DNA from: Micromonospora ferruginea
Lineage (GTDB): Bacteria; Actinomycetota; Actinomycetes; Mycobacteriales; Micromonosporaceae
DNA: 64,000 bases
Direction: 5' to 3'
Assembly: GCF_013694245.2 (NCBI RefSeq)
Contig: NZ_CP059322.2
Coordinates: 1,732,001 to 1,796,000 of the forward strand
Shown here: piece after piece, positions 8,848 to 17,252 of the stretch
How the letters are laid out: each line of letters opens with the position of its first letter
How positions within the stretch are numbered: position 1 is the first letter of the stretch
Translations under genes and position numbers: made by a program
Notes under the pieces: model-generated
Told to the model about the DNA's origin: nothing
What the model saw: only the letters and a program-made list of their open reading frames with translations
Databases searched by the model: none

Positions 8848-10197
8848 TCAGAGCGGCAGCCGGCCGGCGCCGGCCCAGGCGTCGACGACCGGCGGGACCA
8901 GCGGTGTCGGCAGCGGCGGGGCGGCGCGCAGGGTCGGCGTCCACCCGGCGTCGCCGCCGAGGTCCGGGTCGTGGACCTCGTTGTACGCGGCGCGCAGGTC
9001 CACCGGCCGGGGCAGCCGGTCGCCCCGCCTGACCCAGCTCCCACGCTCGGTGAGCGCGGTGCCGCCCCAGTCGTGGATCAGGTCCGCCGGGTCGACGTCG
9101 GCGGCCAGGGTGAAGAAGTTGTTCTCCGCGTGGATGGCGGACTGCACGCCGACGCCGAGGGCGTACTCGAAACCGGCGCCGCCGAGCCGGTAGTGGTTCT
9201 CGTGCACGTCGACCTGGCCGAAGCGCACCCGGGGCAGCCGTTGCAGGTCCCCGTCGAAGAGGTTGTGGCGCACGGTGACCTTCAACCGGCCGACGTCCGG
9301 GCCGACCGTGTTGGAGGAGCCGATCAGCATCAGCTTGTCCCGGCCGACGAACCGGTTCCAGGACGCGGTGACCAGGCTGGCGGTGTGCGTGACGTCGAGC
9401 GAGCCGTCGTGCACCTGCCAGGGGCGGCCGAAGTGGACCGGCTGGGCGCTGTCGGGGTTGTCACCGTCGGTGAACGTGTTGTGGTCGACCCAGACGTGCT
9501 CGCTGCGGCGCACCGAGATCTGGTCGTACTGGGAGTTCCAGTTGCCGGTGTCGCCGTCGGTGGGGGACCAGGCCGGGAAGCAGTCCCGGGCGTCGGCGAA
9601 CTCCAGGTTGCGCACGATCACGTTCGCGACCCGGTCGATCATCAGGGTGAGCCCGGTGAGCCGGGCGCCGCGCAGCCCGACGATGGTGGTGTTGGACCCG
9701 ACGTTGAGCTGCGTGCGGGCGGTCTGGGCGGCCACCGAGCGGACCCGCGCCGCCTCCAGCGGGCCGCTCGGGTTCACCCGACCCCAGACCGCCGGGTCGT
9801 ACGCGGCCAGGTAGGCCGGCAGCGAGTACTCCGGGTCGGCCAGGTCGGCGCAGTCCAGGAGCGTGCCGTCGGGGCCCTCGAAGCCGTCGATGGTGCCGGC
9901 CACGTACACGATCTTCGGGGTGGCGTCGGTGGCGTTGGTGGCGTTGTCGCCGCCGAGCGCGGCGACCAGCTCGGCGCGGGTACGCACCACGCGTACCCGG
10001 TCGGCGGTCGCCGCCGCGCCGCCGGTGGTGCCGGCGCCCTCGGCGGCCCAGCCGTCGTTCGCCGCCAGCGCCTGCCGGCCGATCAGCTCCGCCGCCAGCG
10101 TCGGGCGCTGCCCGGCGGGCGCGGCCGGCGCGGGGGCGGCGACGGTGAGGGTGAGCGCCGCCGCGAGGATGGCGGCGGCTCCGGTTCGTCTGCGCAT
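8848..10197 (-). CDS. Secreted pectate lyase, polysaccharide lyase family 1
   Basis: 449 aa from ATG 10197 (GGACGGAACG upstream). Residues 1-27 form a signal peptide (MRRRTG…, Ala-rich core, APAAPA). The body shows PL1 parallel beta-helix motifs: IVYVAGTIDG, NTTIVGLRGARLTG, VIVRNLEF, the calcium-site stretch VWVDHNTFTDGDNPD, and WNRFVGRDKLMLIGSSN followed by VTVRHNLFDGDLQRLPRVRFG, in which Arg is catalytic. It cleaves de-esterified homogalacturonan by beta-elimination outside the cell. It is the last gene of the minus-strand hexuronate operon, which fits supplying galacturonate oligomers for the enzymes encoded upstream. Confidence 0.93.
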   Translation of the reverse strand: MRRRTGAAAILAAALTLTVAAPAPAAPAGQRPTLAAELIGRQALAANDGWAAEGAGTTGGAAATADRVRVVRTRAELVAALGGDNATNATDATPKIVYVAGTIDGFEGPDGTLLDCADLADPEYSLPAYLAAYDPAVWGRVNPSGPLEAARVRSVAAQTARTQLNVGSNTTIVGLRGARLTGLTLMIDRVANVIVRNLEFADARDCFPAWSPTDGDTGNWNSQYDQISVRRSEHVWVDHNTFTDGDNPDSAQPVHFGRPWQVHDGSLDVTHTASLVTASWNRFVGRDKLMLIGSSNTVGPDVGRLKVTVRHNLFDGDLQRLPRVRFGQVDVHENHYRLGGAGFEYALGVGVQSAIHAENNFFTLAADVDPADLIHDWGGTALTERGSWVRRGDRLPRPVDLRAAYNEVHDPDLGGDAGWTPTLRAAPPLPTPLVPPVVDAWAGAGRLPL

Positions 10198-10217
10198 GAC
10201 TCGTTCCGTCCTGTCGG

Positions 10218-11396
10218 TCAGGGATGGTCGTCGTCCAGGTCCACCACGTACGGTCGGGTCGCCCACGGCACCCCGGCCTCGGACGGCAGCGCGCCGCTGT
10301 CCGCCGCCGCGCGCAGCACGTCGTTGACGCCGCGGATGATCCGCACCCGCTGCGGCCCGTCGCCGACCGCGCGCACCACGTCGCCGCCGAGCGGCGTCGG
10401 CTCCGGCGCGTCCCGCAGCGCGTCCAGCACCACCGTGAACGGCCCGGTGCGCGCCAGCGGCGCGATCAGCGGCACGCCGGCGGCCCGGTGGTCGAGCAGG
10501 TTCGCCAGCAGTCCCTGCCGGCCGGGCACGACGCGGGGGCGGGCGTCCGAGGGCAGCCGCAGCCGGTCGGTCGGGTACTCCAGCACCGCCCGCCCCCGCT
10601 CGCCGGTCACCAGCACGTCGCCGGCGAGGTGCTCCTCGGCGGCCAGGGTGAGCGCGGCCAGCACCGGCGGGCCGGCGTGCGGGGTGAGCCGCAGGACCGC
10701 GGTGTCGTCCACCTCGATCGGGCGCACCCGGTAGCGCTCCACCTCGATCCGGGCCGGCCGTACCGGCGCGCCGGTCACCGCCTCGGCGACCGCCAGGCAC
10801 TGCATCAGCGCGTGCGCGAGCGGGTTGGCCAGCGCGCCGTCGAGCGCCGGCCGGCCGTCCACCGACCGCCGGCCGGCCCAGCCCGAGCGGGCGTAGTAGG
10901 CGTCCGGGCGCTGCCAGGCGGCGACCGTGGCGATGCCGGTGACTCCGCCGAGCCGGCCGGCGGCCAGCGCGCCGGTCAGCTCGGTCAGCGCGGGCGAGCC
11001 GAGCGCCTGGAAGTTGACCTGCACCGCCCGACCGGCGGCGTCGGACGCGGCCCGCAGTGCCCGGTGCTCGGCCAGGTCGAGCACCGGCGGCTTCTCCAGC
11101 AGCAGGTCGGCGCCGGCGGCGAGCACGTCCCGGGCGATCGGCAGGTGGGTGTGCGGCGGCGTGCAGACCACCACCACGTCGGGCCGGGACGCGGCGAGCA
11201 TGGCCCGGTGGTCGGTGAAGACGCCGGTGCCGGGCGGTGTGGGCGCGTCCGGCTCGGGTTCCGGCGGGCGCACGTCGACCAGGGCGACCAGGCGCAGCCG
11301 GCCGGCGGCGTGCAGCGCGGCGATCACCCGCCGGTGCCAGCGCCCGTGCCCGTTCACGCCGACCAGCGCCACCCGAGGCGGCGCCCCGCCGCTCAC
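10218..11396 (-). CDS. Gfo/Idh/MocA-family NAD(P) oxidoreductase (first copy)
   Basis: 392 aa from GTG 11396; translation could also begin upstream, but the Rossmann fold starts directly after this GTG (VALVGVNGHGRWHRRVI). The family motif EKPP in LLLEKPPVLD replaces the usual EKP, and a C-terminal GFO_IDH_MocA alpha/beta domain follows (ARIEVERYRVRPIEVDDTAVLRL). Substrate unknown; these enzymes oxidise or epimerise sugars and sugar acids with a nicotinamide cofactor. It lies between the hexuronate reductase and pectate lyase genes with 20-60 nt gaps, so it belongs to the pectin operon. Confidence 0.85.
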   Translation of the reverse strand: MSGGAPPRVALVGVNGHGRWHRRVIAALHAAGRLRLVALVDVRPPEPEPDAPTPPGTGVFTDHRAMLAASRPDVVVVCTPPHTHLPIARDVLAAGADLLLEKPPVLDLAEHRALRAASDAAGRAVQVNFQALGSPALTELTGALAAGRLGGVTGIATVAAWQRPDAYYARSGWAGRRSVDGRPALDGALANPLAHALMQCLAVAEAVTGAPVRPARIEVERYRVRPIEVDDTAVLRLTPHAGPPVLAALTLAAEEHLAGDVLVTGERGRAVLEYPTDRLRLPSDARPRVVPGRQGLLANLLDHRAAGVPLIAPLARTGPFTVVLDALRDAPEPTPLGGDVVRAVGDGPQRVRIIRGVNDVLRAAADSGALPSEAGVPWATRPYVVDLDDDHP

Positions 11397-11454
11397 CGGG
11401 GCCCGCCGCCGTCGGCCGGCCCGCCGCCGAGGGGCCGGACCGGCGCCCGGCCGG

Positions 11455-12945
11455 TCACCGGGCGCCCGCCAGGGTGGCCCGGACACCGTGGCGCTGCAGC
11501 GCGGTCAGCCAGCCGGTCACCTCGGCGCGGAACTCCTCGTCGGCGGCCAGGTCGGCGGGGAAGACCTCGCGCACCGCGAACACCGCGTCGACCACCCCGG
11601 CCGGGGTGTGCCGGCCGCCGGCCAGCGCCGCGCGCAGCCGGTCGGCGAGCGGGTCGTCCAGCGGCAGCGGCCGGCCGTCGTCGGCGTGACCGAGCAGGAA
11701 GCGCAGCCAGGCCGCCACCACCAGCGCGCACCAGCGCGCCGACCGGCCGGCCGCGCGCAGGTCGGCGACCGTGTGCAGCACCCGCTGCGGCAGCTTCTGT
11801 GAGCCGTCCATGGCGATTTGCAGGGTCCGGTGCCGGACGGCCGGGTTGCCGAACCGGGTGAGCACCTGCTCCCCGTAGTCGGCGACGGACACGTCGGGCG
11901 GCGGGTCGAAGCTCGGCGCGACCTCCTCGGCGAGCAGCCGGCGCAGCGTCGCGTCCAGGTGCGGCAGCGTCAGCGTCTCGGCCACCGTCTCCGCGCCGGC
12001 GAGCGCCCCCAGGTACGCGGTGGCCGAGTGCACGCCGTTGAGCGCGCGCAGCTTCAACCGCTCCCACGGGCCGGCGTCGTCGGTGAGGACCGCCCCGGCA
12101 CGCTCCCAGGCGGGCCGCCCGCCGGGGAAGTCGTCCTCGATCACCCACTGCGACCACGGCTCGGCCTCGACCGCCGCCAGGTCGGTCACGCCGAGCGCCC
12201 GGCCGGCCGTCTCCCGGGTCGCGTCGGTGCTGGCCGGCACGATCCGGTCGACCATGGTGCCGGGGCAGGTGAGGAGCGCCGCCACCCGGTCGAGCGTGGC
12301 GTCGGGCACCCGGGCCAGCGCCAGGCACTGCTCGACCAGGCCGCGCAGCCGGCGTCCGTTGGCCGGCAGGTTGTCGCAACTGACCAGCGCCAGCGGCCCG
12401 GCGCCGGCGGCGGCCCGGGCGAGCAGCCCGCGCACCAGCAGGCCGGGCACGGTGCGCGGCGGCCGGTCGGTGGTCAGGTCGGCGGTCAGCTCGGCGTCGG
12501 CGGCCAGCGTGGCGGTGACCGGGTCGAGCTGGTACGCCTTCTCGGTCACGGTCAGCGTGACCACCCGGATCGCCGGGTCGGCGAGCAGGCGCACCACCGC
12601 GTCCGGGTCGGCGGCGGCGTGCCGTACCCCGGCCAGCGCGCCGACCACCCGGGTGGTCGCGCCCTCGGGGGCGAGCGTGGTGACGCTGAACAGCGCGTCC
12701 TGCGCGGCCAGCGCCTCGACCACGTCGGTGCTGCGCGGCGCGACGCCGACGATGCCCCAGTCGCCGCCGGCCGCGCCGACCGCGGCCTCGGTGAACACGG
12801 CCTGGTGGGCGCGGTAGAACGCGCCGAGCCCGAGGTGGACGATGCCGGCCGGCACGGTGCCGGGGCGCAGCAGCGGACGGCACTGCTCGGGCAGCCGGCG
12901 CAGCGTGGCCAGGCCGAGCCGGCCGGTGTCGACGGTCAGCGCCAT
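11455..12945 (-). CDS. Long-chain mannitol-dehydrogenase-family hexuronate reductase (UxuB/UxaB-like)
   Basis: 496 aa, ATG 12945, overlapping the end of the dehydratase gene by 10 nt (translational coupling). The N-terminal Rossmann domain begins IVHLGLGAFYRAHQAV. The family active-site pattern Lys-x4-Asn-x2-His is present in KLRALNGVHSA. The length fits fructuronate or tagaturonate reductase (~490 aa). It reduces a keto-hexuronate from uronate isomerase to an aldonate using NADH. Because the operon also encodes pectate lyase, D-tagaturonate to D-altronate is the more likely reaction, but UxuB-type and UxaB-type activity cannot be told apart by eye. Confidence 0.88.
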   Translation of the reverse strand: MALTVDTGRLGLATLRRLPEQCRPLLRPGTVPAGIVHLGLGAFYRAHQAVFTEAAVGAAGGDWGIVGVAPRSTDVVEALAAQDALFSVTTLAPEGATTRVVGALAGVRHAAADPDAVVRLLADPAIRVVTLTVTEKAYQLDPVTATLAADAELTADLTTDRPPRTVPGLLVRGLLARAAAGAGPLALVSCDNLPANGRRLRGLVEQCLALARVPDATLDRVAALLTCPGTMVDRIVPASTDATRETAGRALGVTDLAAVEAEPWSQWVIEDDFPGGRPAWERAGAVLTDDAGPWERLKLRALNGVHSATAYLGALAGAETVAETLTLPHLDATLRRLLAEEVAPSFDPPPDVSVADYGEQVLTRFGNPAVRHRTLQIAMDGSQKLPQRVLHTVADLRAAGRSARWCALVVAAWLRFLLGHADDGRPLPLDDPLADRLRAALAGGRHTPAGVVDAVFAVREVFPADLAADEEFRAEVTGWLTALQRHGVRATLAGAR

Positions 12946-14237
12946 GCCGGGCCGTCCGGGAAGCGGAACTCGGCGACCGACTCCGGCCGCATGGTCGCGC
13001 TGTAGCCGGGCGCGGTGGGCAGCAGGTAGCGCCCGCCCCGGGTGCGGACCGGGTCGACGAAGTGCTCGTGCAGGTGGTCGACGTACTCGACCATCCGGCC
13101 GTCCAGCCCGGTGCTCACCCGCAGGTGGTCGAAGACCGCGAGGTGCTGCACGTACTCGCAGAGCCCGACACCGCCGGCGTGCGGGCAGACCGGCACCCCG
13201 AACTTCGCCGCCAGCAGCAGCTCGGCCAGCACCTCGTCCACGCCGCCGACCCGGCACGCGTCGACCTGCATCACGCCGATCGCCTCGGCCTGGAGCAACT
13301 GCTTGAAGATCACCCGGTTGGCGGCCACCTCGCCGGTGGCGACCCGGCACCGGCCGCCGGACAGCTCGGTCACCGCGCGGGCGATCCGGGCGTGCCCGAG
13401 CACGTCGTCGGCGTGCGTGGGCTCCTCGATCCAGTACGGGTCGACCTCGACCAGCGCCGCCATCGCGGCGATCGCCTCGTCCACGTCCCACACCTGGTTG
13501 GCGTCCATCATCAGCAGCGCGTCCGGGCCGATCTCGGCGCGGATGATCCGCGCCCGGCGCAGGTCGTCGTCGAGCCGCCCGCCGACCTTCATCTTCACCG
13601 CCCGCCACCCCGCCGCGTACGCGTCGCGGGTCAGCGCCCGCACCCGCTCGTCCGGGTAGCCGAGCCAGCCCACCGACGTGGTGTACGACGGGAAGCCGTC
13701 GCGCTCCAGCCCGGCCAGCCGGTCGGCGAGACCGTCGCGCCCCTTGTCGAGGATGGCCGCCGCCTCGTCCGGGGTGAGCGCGTCGGTGATGTGGTGGAAG
13801 TCCACGGTGCCCACCAGCTCGTCGGTGGGCATCTCGGCGAGGAATCGCCACATCGGCTTGCCGGCCAGCTTGGCGCGCAGGTCCCAGACCGCGTTGACCA
13901 GCGCGCCGGTGGCCATGTGGATGACCCCCTTCTCCGGCCCGAGCCAGCGCAGTTGCACGTCGGCGGTGAGCGAGCGCCAGAACGCCACCGGCTCGGCGAC
14001 GATCTCGGCGACCGTGCGCCCGCGCACGTGGTGGGCGAGCGCGCGGACCGCCGCGCAGGTGATCTCGTTGCCCCGGCCGTTGGTGAAGGTGAACCCGGCG
14101 CCGGTCGGCCCGCCGTCGGTGGTCAGCTCCACGTAGGTGGCCGAGTAGTCGCCCCGGTTGATCGCGTCCGACCCGTCGCCGCTGGCGGCGGTGGGGAAGC
14201 GCACGTCGTGCACGGTGACGTCGACGATCCTGGTCAT
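12936..14237 (-). CDS. Enolase-superfamily sugar acid dehydratase, L-fuconate dehydratase-like
   Basis: 433 aa; the ATG overlaps the uronate isomerase stop as ATGA. The N-terminus (MTRIVDVTVHDVRFPT…GSDAINRGDYSA) and length are those of L-fuconate dehydratase (FucD). Catalytic features of the mandelate-racemase/enolase barrel are visible: KMKVGG (acid-base Lys), the metal ligands in DANQVWDVDEA, EEPTHADD and ATGE, and the His in VCPHAGGVGL. FucD of Xanthomonas is, as I recall, promiscuous and accepts D-altronate. No uxaA/uxuA gene is present in this cluster, so this enzyme may supply the altronate-to-KDG step here (inference). Confidence 0.88.
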   Translation of the reverse strand: MTRIVDVTVHDVRFPTAASGDGSDAINRGDYSATYVELTTDGGPTGAGFTFTNGRGNEITCAAVRALAHHVRGRTVAEIVAEPVAFWRSLTADVQLRWLGPEKGVIHMATGALVNAVWDLRAKLAGKPMWRFLAEMPTDELVGTVDFHHITDALTPDEAAAILDKGRDGLADRLAGLERDGFPSYTTSVGWLGYPDERVRALTRDAYAAGWRAVKMKVGGRLDDDLRRARIIRAEIGPDALLMMDANQVWDVDEAIAAMAALVEVDPYWIEEPTHADDVLGHARIARAVTELSGGRCRVATGEVAANRVIFKQLLQAEAIGVMQVDACRVGGVDEVLAELLLAAKFGVPVCPHAGGVGLCEYVQHLAVFDHLRVSTGLDGRMVEYVDHLHEHFVDPVRTRGGRYLLPTAPGYSATMRPESVAEFRFPDGPAWR

Positions 14238-15667
14238 GACCGCTCACCTCCGAACTTGAAGACCTGCTTCGGCAGCCGGTAGGCCAGGTCGACGATGGTC
14301 TCGGCGGCCTCGTCCTCGGCCAGCCGGTGCTCGGCGACGAGGCGGGCCAGGAAGCCGGCGTCGACCCGGCGGGCCACGTCGTGGCGTACCGGGATGGAGC
14401 AGAACGCGCGGGTGTCGTCGACGAACCCGGCGGTGTTGTAGAAGCCGGCCGTCTCGGTGACCGCCTCCCGGAACCGGCGCAGCACCTCCGGCGAGTCGAG
14501 GAACCACCAGGGCGCGCCGAGGCGCAGCGCGGCGTAGCCGCCGGCCAGGGGCGCCAGCTCGCGGGTGAAGGTGTCCTCGTCGAGCGTGTAGAGCACGACG
14601 GTCAGCCGGCTGTCGTTGCCGTGCGCGTCCAGCAGCGGGGCCAGCCCGTGCACGTAGTCGGTGGCCTGCGGCACGTCGCCGCCGACGTCGCGGCCGTGCC
14701 GGGCGTGCAGCCACCGGTTGTGGTTGCGCACCGCGCCCGGGTGCACCTGCATCACCAGGCCGTCGTCGAGCGACATCCGGGCGAACTCCAGCAGCATGTG
14801 CGCCCGGAACGCCTCCGCGTCGCCCGGGTCGGCCGCGCCGCGCCGCCCCTTGGCGTAGAGCGCGGCGGCCTCCGCCGGGGACAGGTCGAGGGTACGGGCG
14901 GTGGGGTGGCCGTGGTCCGACGAGGTGGCGCCGGCGTCGATGAACGCCTCCCGCCGTCGCCGCAGCGCGGCCAGGTAGCCGGCGTAGGTGCCGGTGTCCT
15001 CGCCGGAGATCTCGGCGAGCCGGTCCACGTTGGCCGCCCAGCCGTCGAACTCCATGTCCACCACGTCGTCCGGGCGGAACGTGGTGACCACCCGCCCGCC
15101 CGGCCCGCCCCAGCCGTCGGCGGCGAGCTTGGCGTGCCGGCCCAGGTCGTCCAGGGGCGACTCGGTGGTGGCGAGCACCTCGATGCCGAAGCGGGTGAAC
15201 AGCTCCCGGGGCCGGAACGCCGGCTCGGCGAGGCGGGCGGCGAGCGCGTCGTAGACGGCGTCGGCGGTGGCCGGGGACAGCGGGGTGTCCACCCCGAACA
15301 CGTTCCGGAACGTCTGCTCCAGCCACAGCTTCGACGGGGTGCCCCGGAACAGGTGCCAGTGCGCGGCGAAGCGCCGCCAGATCGTGCGTCCGTCGGTCTC
15401 GACCGGGCTGCCGTCGACGCTCGGCACGCCCAGGTCGGCCGGGGGGACGCCCTGGCTGAGCAGCATCCGGGTCAGGTAGTGGTCGGGCACGATGAGCAGC
15501 CGGGCCGGGTCGGGGAACGGGCGGTCCTCGGCCAGCAGCGCCGGGTCGACGTGCCCGTGCGGGGAGATGATCGGCTGCTCGGCGGCCAGCGCGTACAGCT
15601 CGCGGGCCAGCGCGCGCTGGCCGGGCTCGGCGGGCAGGAGCAGGTCGCTGGGGGAGATGATCGGCAC
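14234..15667 (-). CDS. uxaC: Uronate (glucuronate/galacturonate) isomerase
   Basis: 477 aa from GTG 15667 with GAGGAG ~9 nt upstream. The protein starts at PIISPSDLLLP and reaches the family metal motif quickly (ISPHGHVDP, HxH). Other UxaC landmarks are YLTRMLLSQG, the long helix FRAHMLLEFARMSLDDGLVMQVHPGAVRNHN and, near the end, GFVDDTRAFCSIPVRHDVARR. It isomerises D-galacturonate to D-tagaturonate (and glucuronate to fructuronate), the first intracellular step of the pathway encoded here. Its stop overlaps the next gene's start. Confidence 0.95.
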   Translation of the reverse strand: MPIISPSDLLLPAEPGQRALARELYALAAEQPIISPHGHVDPALLAEDRPFPDPARLLIVPDHYLTRMLLSQGVPPADLGVPSVDGSPVETDGRTIWRRFAAHWHLFRGTPSKLWLEQTFRNVFGVDTPLSPATADAVYDALAARLAEPAFRPRELFTRFGIEVLATTESPLDDLGRHAKLAADGWGGPGGRVVTTFRPDDVVDMEFDGWAANVDRLAEISGEDTGTYAGYLAALRRRREAFIDAGATSSDHGHPTARTLDLSPAEAAALYAKGRRGAADPGDAEAFRAHMLLEFARMSLDDGLVMQVHPGAVRNHNRWLHARHGRDVGGDVPQATDYVHGLAPLLDAHGNDSRLTVVLYTLDEDTFTRELAPLAGGYAALRLGAPWWFLDSPEVLRRFREAVTETAGFYNTAGFVDDTRAFCSIPVRHDVARRVDAGFLARLVAEHRLAEDEAAETIVDLAYRLPKQVFKFGGERS

Positions 15668-15684
15668 GGGGGAGGGCTCCTCGG

Positions 15685-17013
15685 TCAGGGCAGGGTGAGC
15701 AGGTCGGCGACCCGGACGGGCGCGCCGGTCTCCAGCGAGCGGTTGGCGGCCAGGCCGGTGAGCAGCGCCAGCGCGCCGTCGTACGCGGTCGCGGCGCGAC
15801 CCATCGGGTCGGTCTCGCCGCCGAGCAGCACCCGGGTCATCCGGGCGTCCGCGCCGCCGTGCCCGCCCCGGGTCCAGCCGTCGACTCCGATCTCCACCGG
15901 CGGCTCCCAGAACGGTCGCAGCGTGAGCCGGGCCGCGCCGCGCTCCTCGGCGGCCTCGTCGCCGTGCAGCGCCGCGCCCTTGAGCGCGGACGCGCCGCCG
16001 GGGCTGACGTGGTCGCTCTCGGTGACCTCCAGTTCGAGGCGGCCCCGGCTGCCGTTGACCATCACCCGGTAGCCCTCCCAGGGGGCGTACGCGGTGAGGT
16101 GGTAGGTCATGGTGGCGCCGGTGGAGTAGCGGGCCAGCACCGCCAGGTCGTCCTCGATGGTCACGCCGGGGGCGAAGACGTTGCAGTCGCGGTGGTAGCC
16201 GTCCTCGGCCTCGGCGTCGAGGTACAGCTCGCGCAGCCGGGGGTGCTCGGCCAGCCGCAGTGCGAACGGGTCGTCGGCGGCGGCGGGCGCGCCGTGCGCC
16301 CGGTCGTAGTCGCGGGCGTAGCCGTGCCGGCGGCCGTCCTCGCCGTAGAAGAACAGCCGCCCGGCCGCGTGCACCTCGACCGGCCGGGCGTCCAGCCACC
16401 AGTTGACCAGGTCGAAGTGGTGGCTGGCCTTGTGCACCAGCAGGCCGCCGGAGGTGGCCTTGTCGCGGTGCCAGCGGCGGAAGTAGTCGGCGCCGTGGCG
16501 CACGTCGAGCAGCCACTCGAAGTGCACCGAGCCGATCTCGCCGACCGCGCCGTCGGCGAGCAGCCGCCGCACCTGCTCGTGCAGCGGGTTGTAGCGGTAG
16601 TTGAACGCCACGGTGACCCGCCGGCCGGTCTCCGCGACCGTGTCCAGGATGCGCCGGCAGCGCGCCGCGTCGACGGTCATCGGCTTCTCGGTGACCACGT
16701 CGCAGCCGGCCCGCAGCGCCGCCGTGACGTACGCGTCGTGGGTGACGTCGACGCTGGTCACCAGCACCACGTCGACACGTTCCTTCGCCAGCATCGCGGT
16801 GAAGTCGGCGGCGGCCCAGGTGGGCACCGGAGGGTGACCGAGGTCGGTCAGCCAGCGGTTGTGCGCGTCCATCCTCGTCCGGTTGACGTCGGCGAGCGCG
16901 ACCAGCTCGGCGGTGTCGGCGTGGTCGAGGGCGAGCGCCCGGACGAACATCTCGGCGCGTGCCCCGGCGCCGACCAGGGCGTGGCGGACCCGTTTCCGGG
17001 CCGGTGGTGACAT
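15685..17013 (-). CDS. Gfo/Idh/MocA-family oxidoreductase (second copy), first gene of the hexuronate operon
   Basis: 442 aa from ATG 17013, with GGGAGG 8 nt upstream. The Rossmann start is HALVGAGARAEMFVRAL; the EKP motif is VVTEKPMTVD; the substrate domain contains HKASHHFDLVNWWLDARP. The DHAHGAP-type insertion and length (~440) resemble oxidoreductases found in plant cell wall sugar clusters. The exact sugar is unknown. It leads the operon, 17 nt before uxaC, and a perfect palindrome that could be a LacI operator lies at its promoter (17033-17050). Confidence 0.87.
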   Translation of the reverse strand: MSPPARKRVRHALVGAGARAEMFVRALALDHADTAELVALADVNRTRMDAHNRWLTDLGHPPVPTWAAADFTAMLAKERVDVVLVTSVDVTHDAYVTAALRAGCDVVTEKPMTVDAARCRRILDTVAETGRRVTVAFNYRYNPLHEQVRRLLADGAVGEIGSVHFEWLLDVRHGADYFRRWHRDKATSGGLLVHKASHHFDLVNWWLDARPVEVHAAGRLFFYGEDGRRHGYARDYDRAHGAPAAADDPFALRLAEHPRLRELYLDAEAEDGYHRDCNVFAPGVTIEDDLAVLARYSTGATMTYHLTAYAPWEGYRVMVNGSRGRLELEVTESDHVSPGGASALKGAALHGDEAAEERGAARLTLRPFWEPPVEIGVDGWTRGGHGGADARMTRVLLGGETDPMGRAATAYDGALALLTGLAANRSLETGAPVRVADLLTLP

Positions 17014-17032
17014 GACGTCGGCCTCCCGCGGT

Positions 17033-17050
17033 GCTGCAAAGGTTTGCAGC
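17033..17050. promoter_or_regulatory. Palindromic operator candidate for the hexuronate operon
   Basis: GCTGCAAA-GG-TTTGCAGC is a perfect 8-bp inverted repeat lying 20-37 nt upstream of the oxidoreductase start, in the divergent region shared with a lacI-type gene. A related weaker site, GCAACCGTTTGC at 17188-17199, lies before the regulator itself. Both carry the TGCAA/TTGCA halves usual for LacI-family regulators. Confidence 0.65.
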
Positions 17051-17077
17051 CGAAGAAACCACGCCGGCCGACACGTC

Positions 17078-17181
17078 GTCAACGGTCGATGGCTATCCCG
17101 CCCCATGAATCCACATCGGTCCGCTTTTATGCGCCCACCGGGAGTCGCACCGCAATCGAGACGTAACAATGGACCGTTGAC
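17078..17181. promoter_or_regulatory. Paired 10-bp inverted sites in the divergent promoter region
   Basis: GTCAACGGTC at 17078-17087 and its exact reverse complement GACCGTTGAC at 17172-17181 are separated by 84 bp. Symmetric placement between two divergent operons suggests paired promoter elements or half sites; this rests on symmetry only. Confidence 0.4.
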
Positions 17182-17252
17182 ACCGGAGCAACCGTTTGCA
17201 TTAATTGGCGGCACCCACGTGACCCCCACCACATCGGACGAGGGAGCCCACC

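Noticed and set aside
12945..14237. Assigning the dehydratase as a mannonate dehydratase of the UxuA family
   Set aside because: UxuA has a different fold and motifs; the enolase-superfamily metal ligands and the FucD-like N-terminus are clear.
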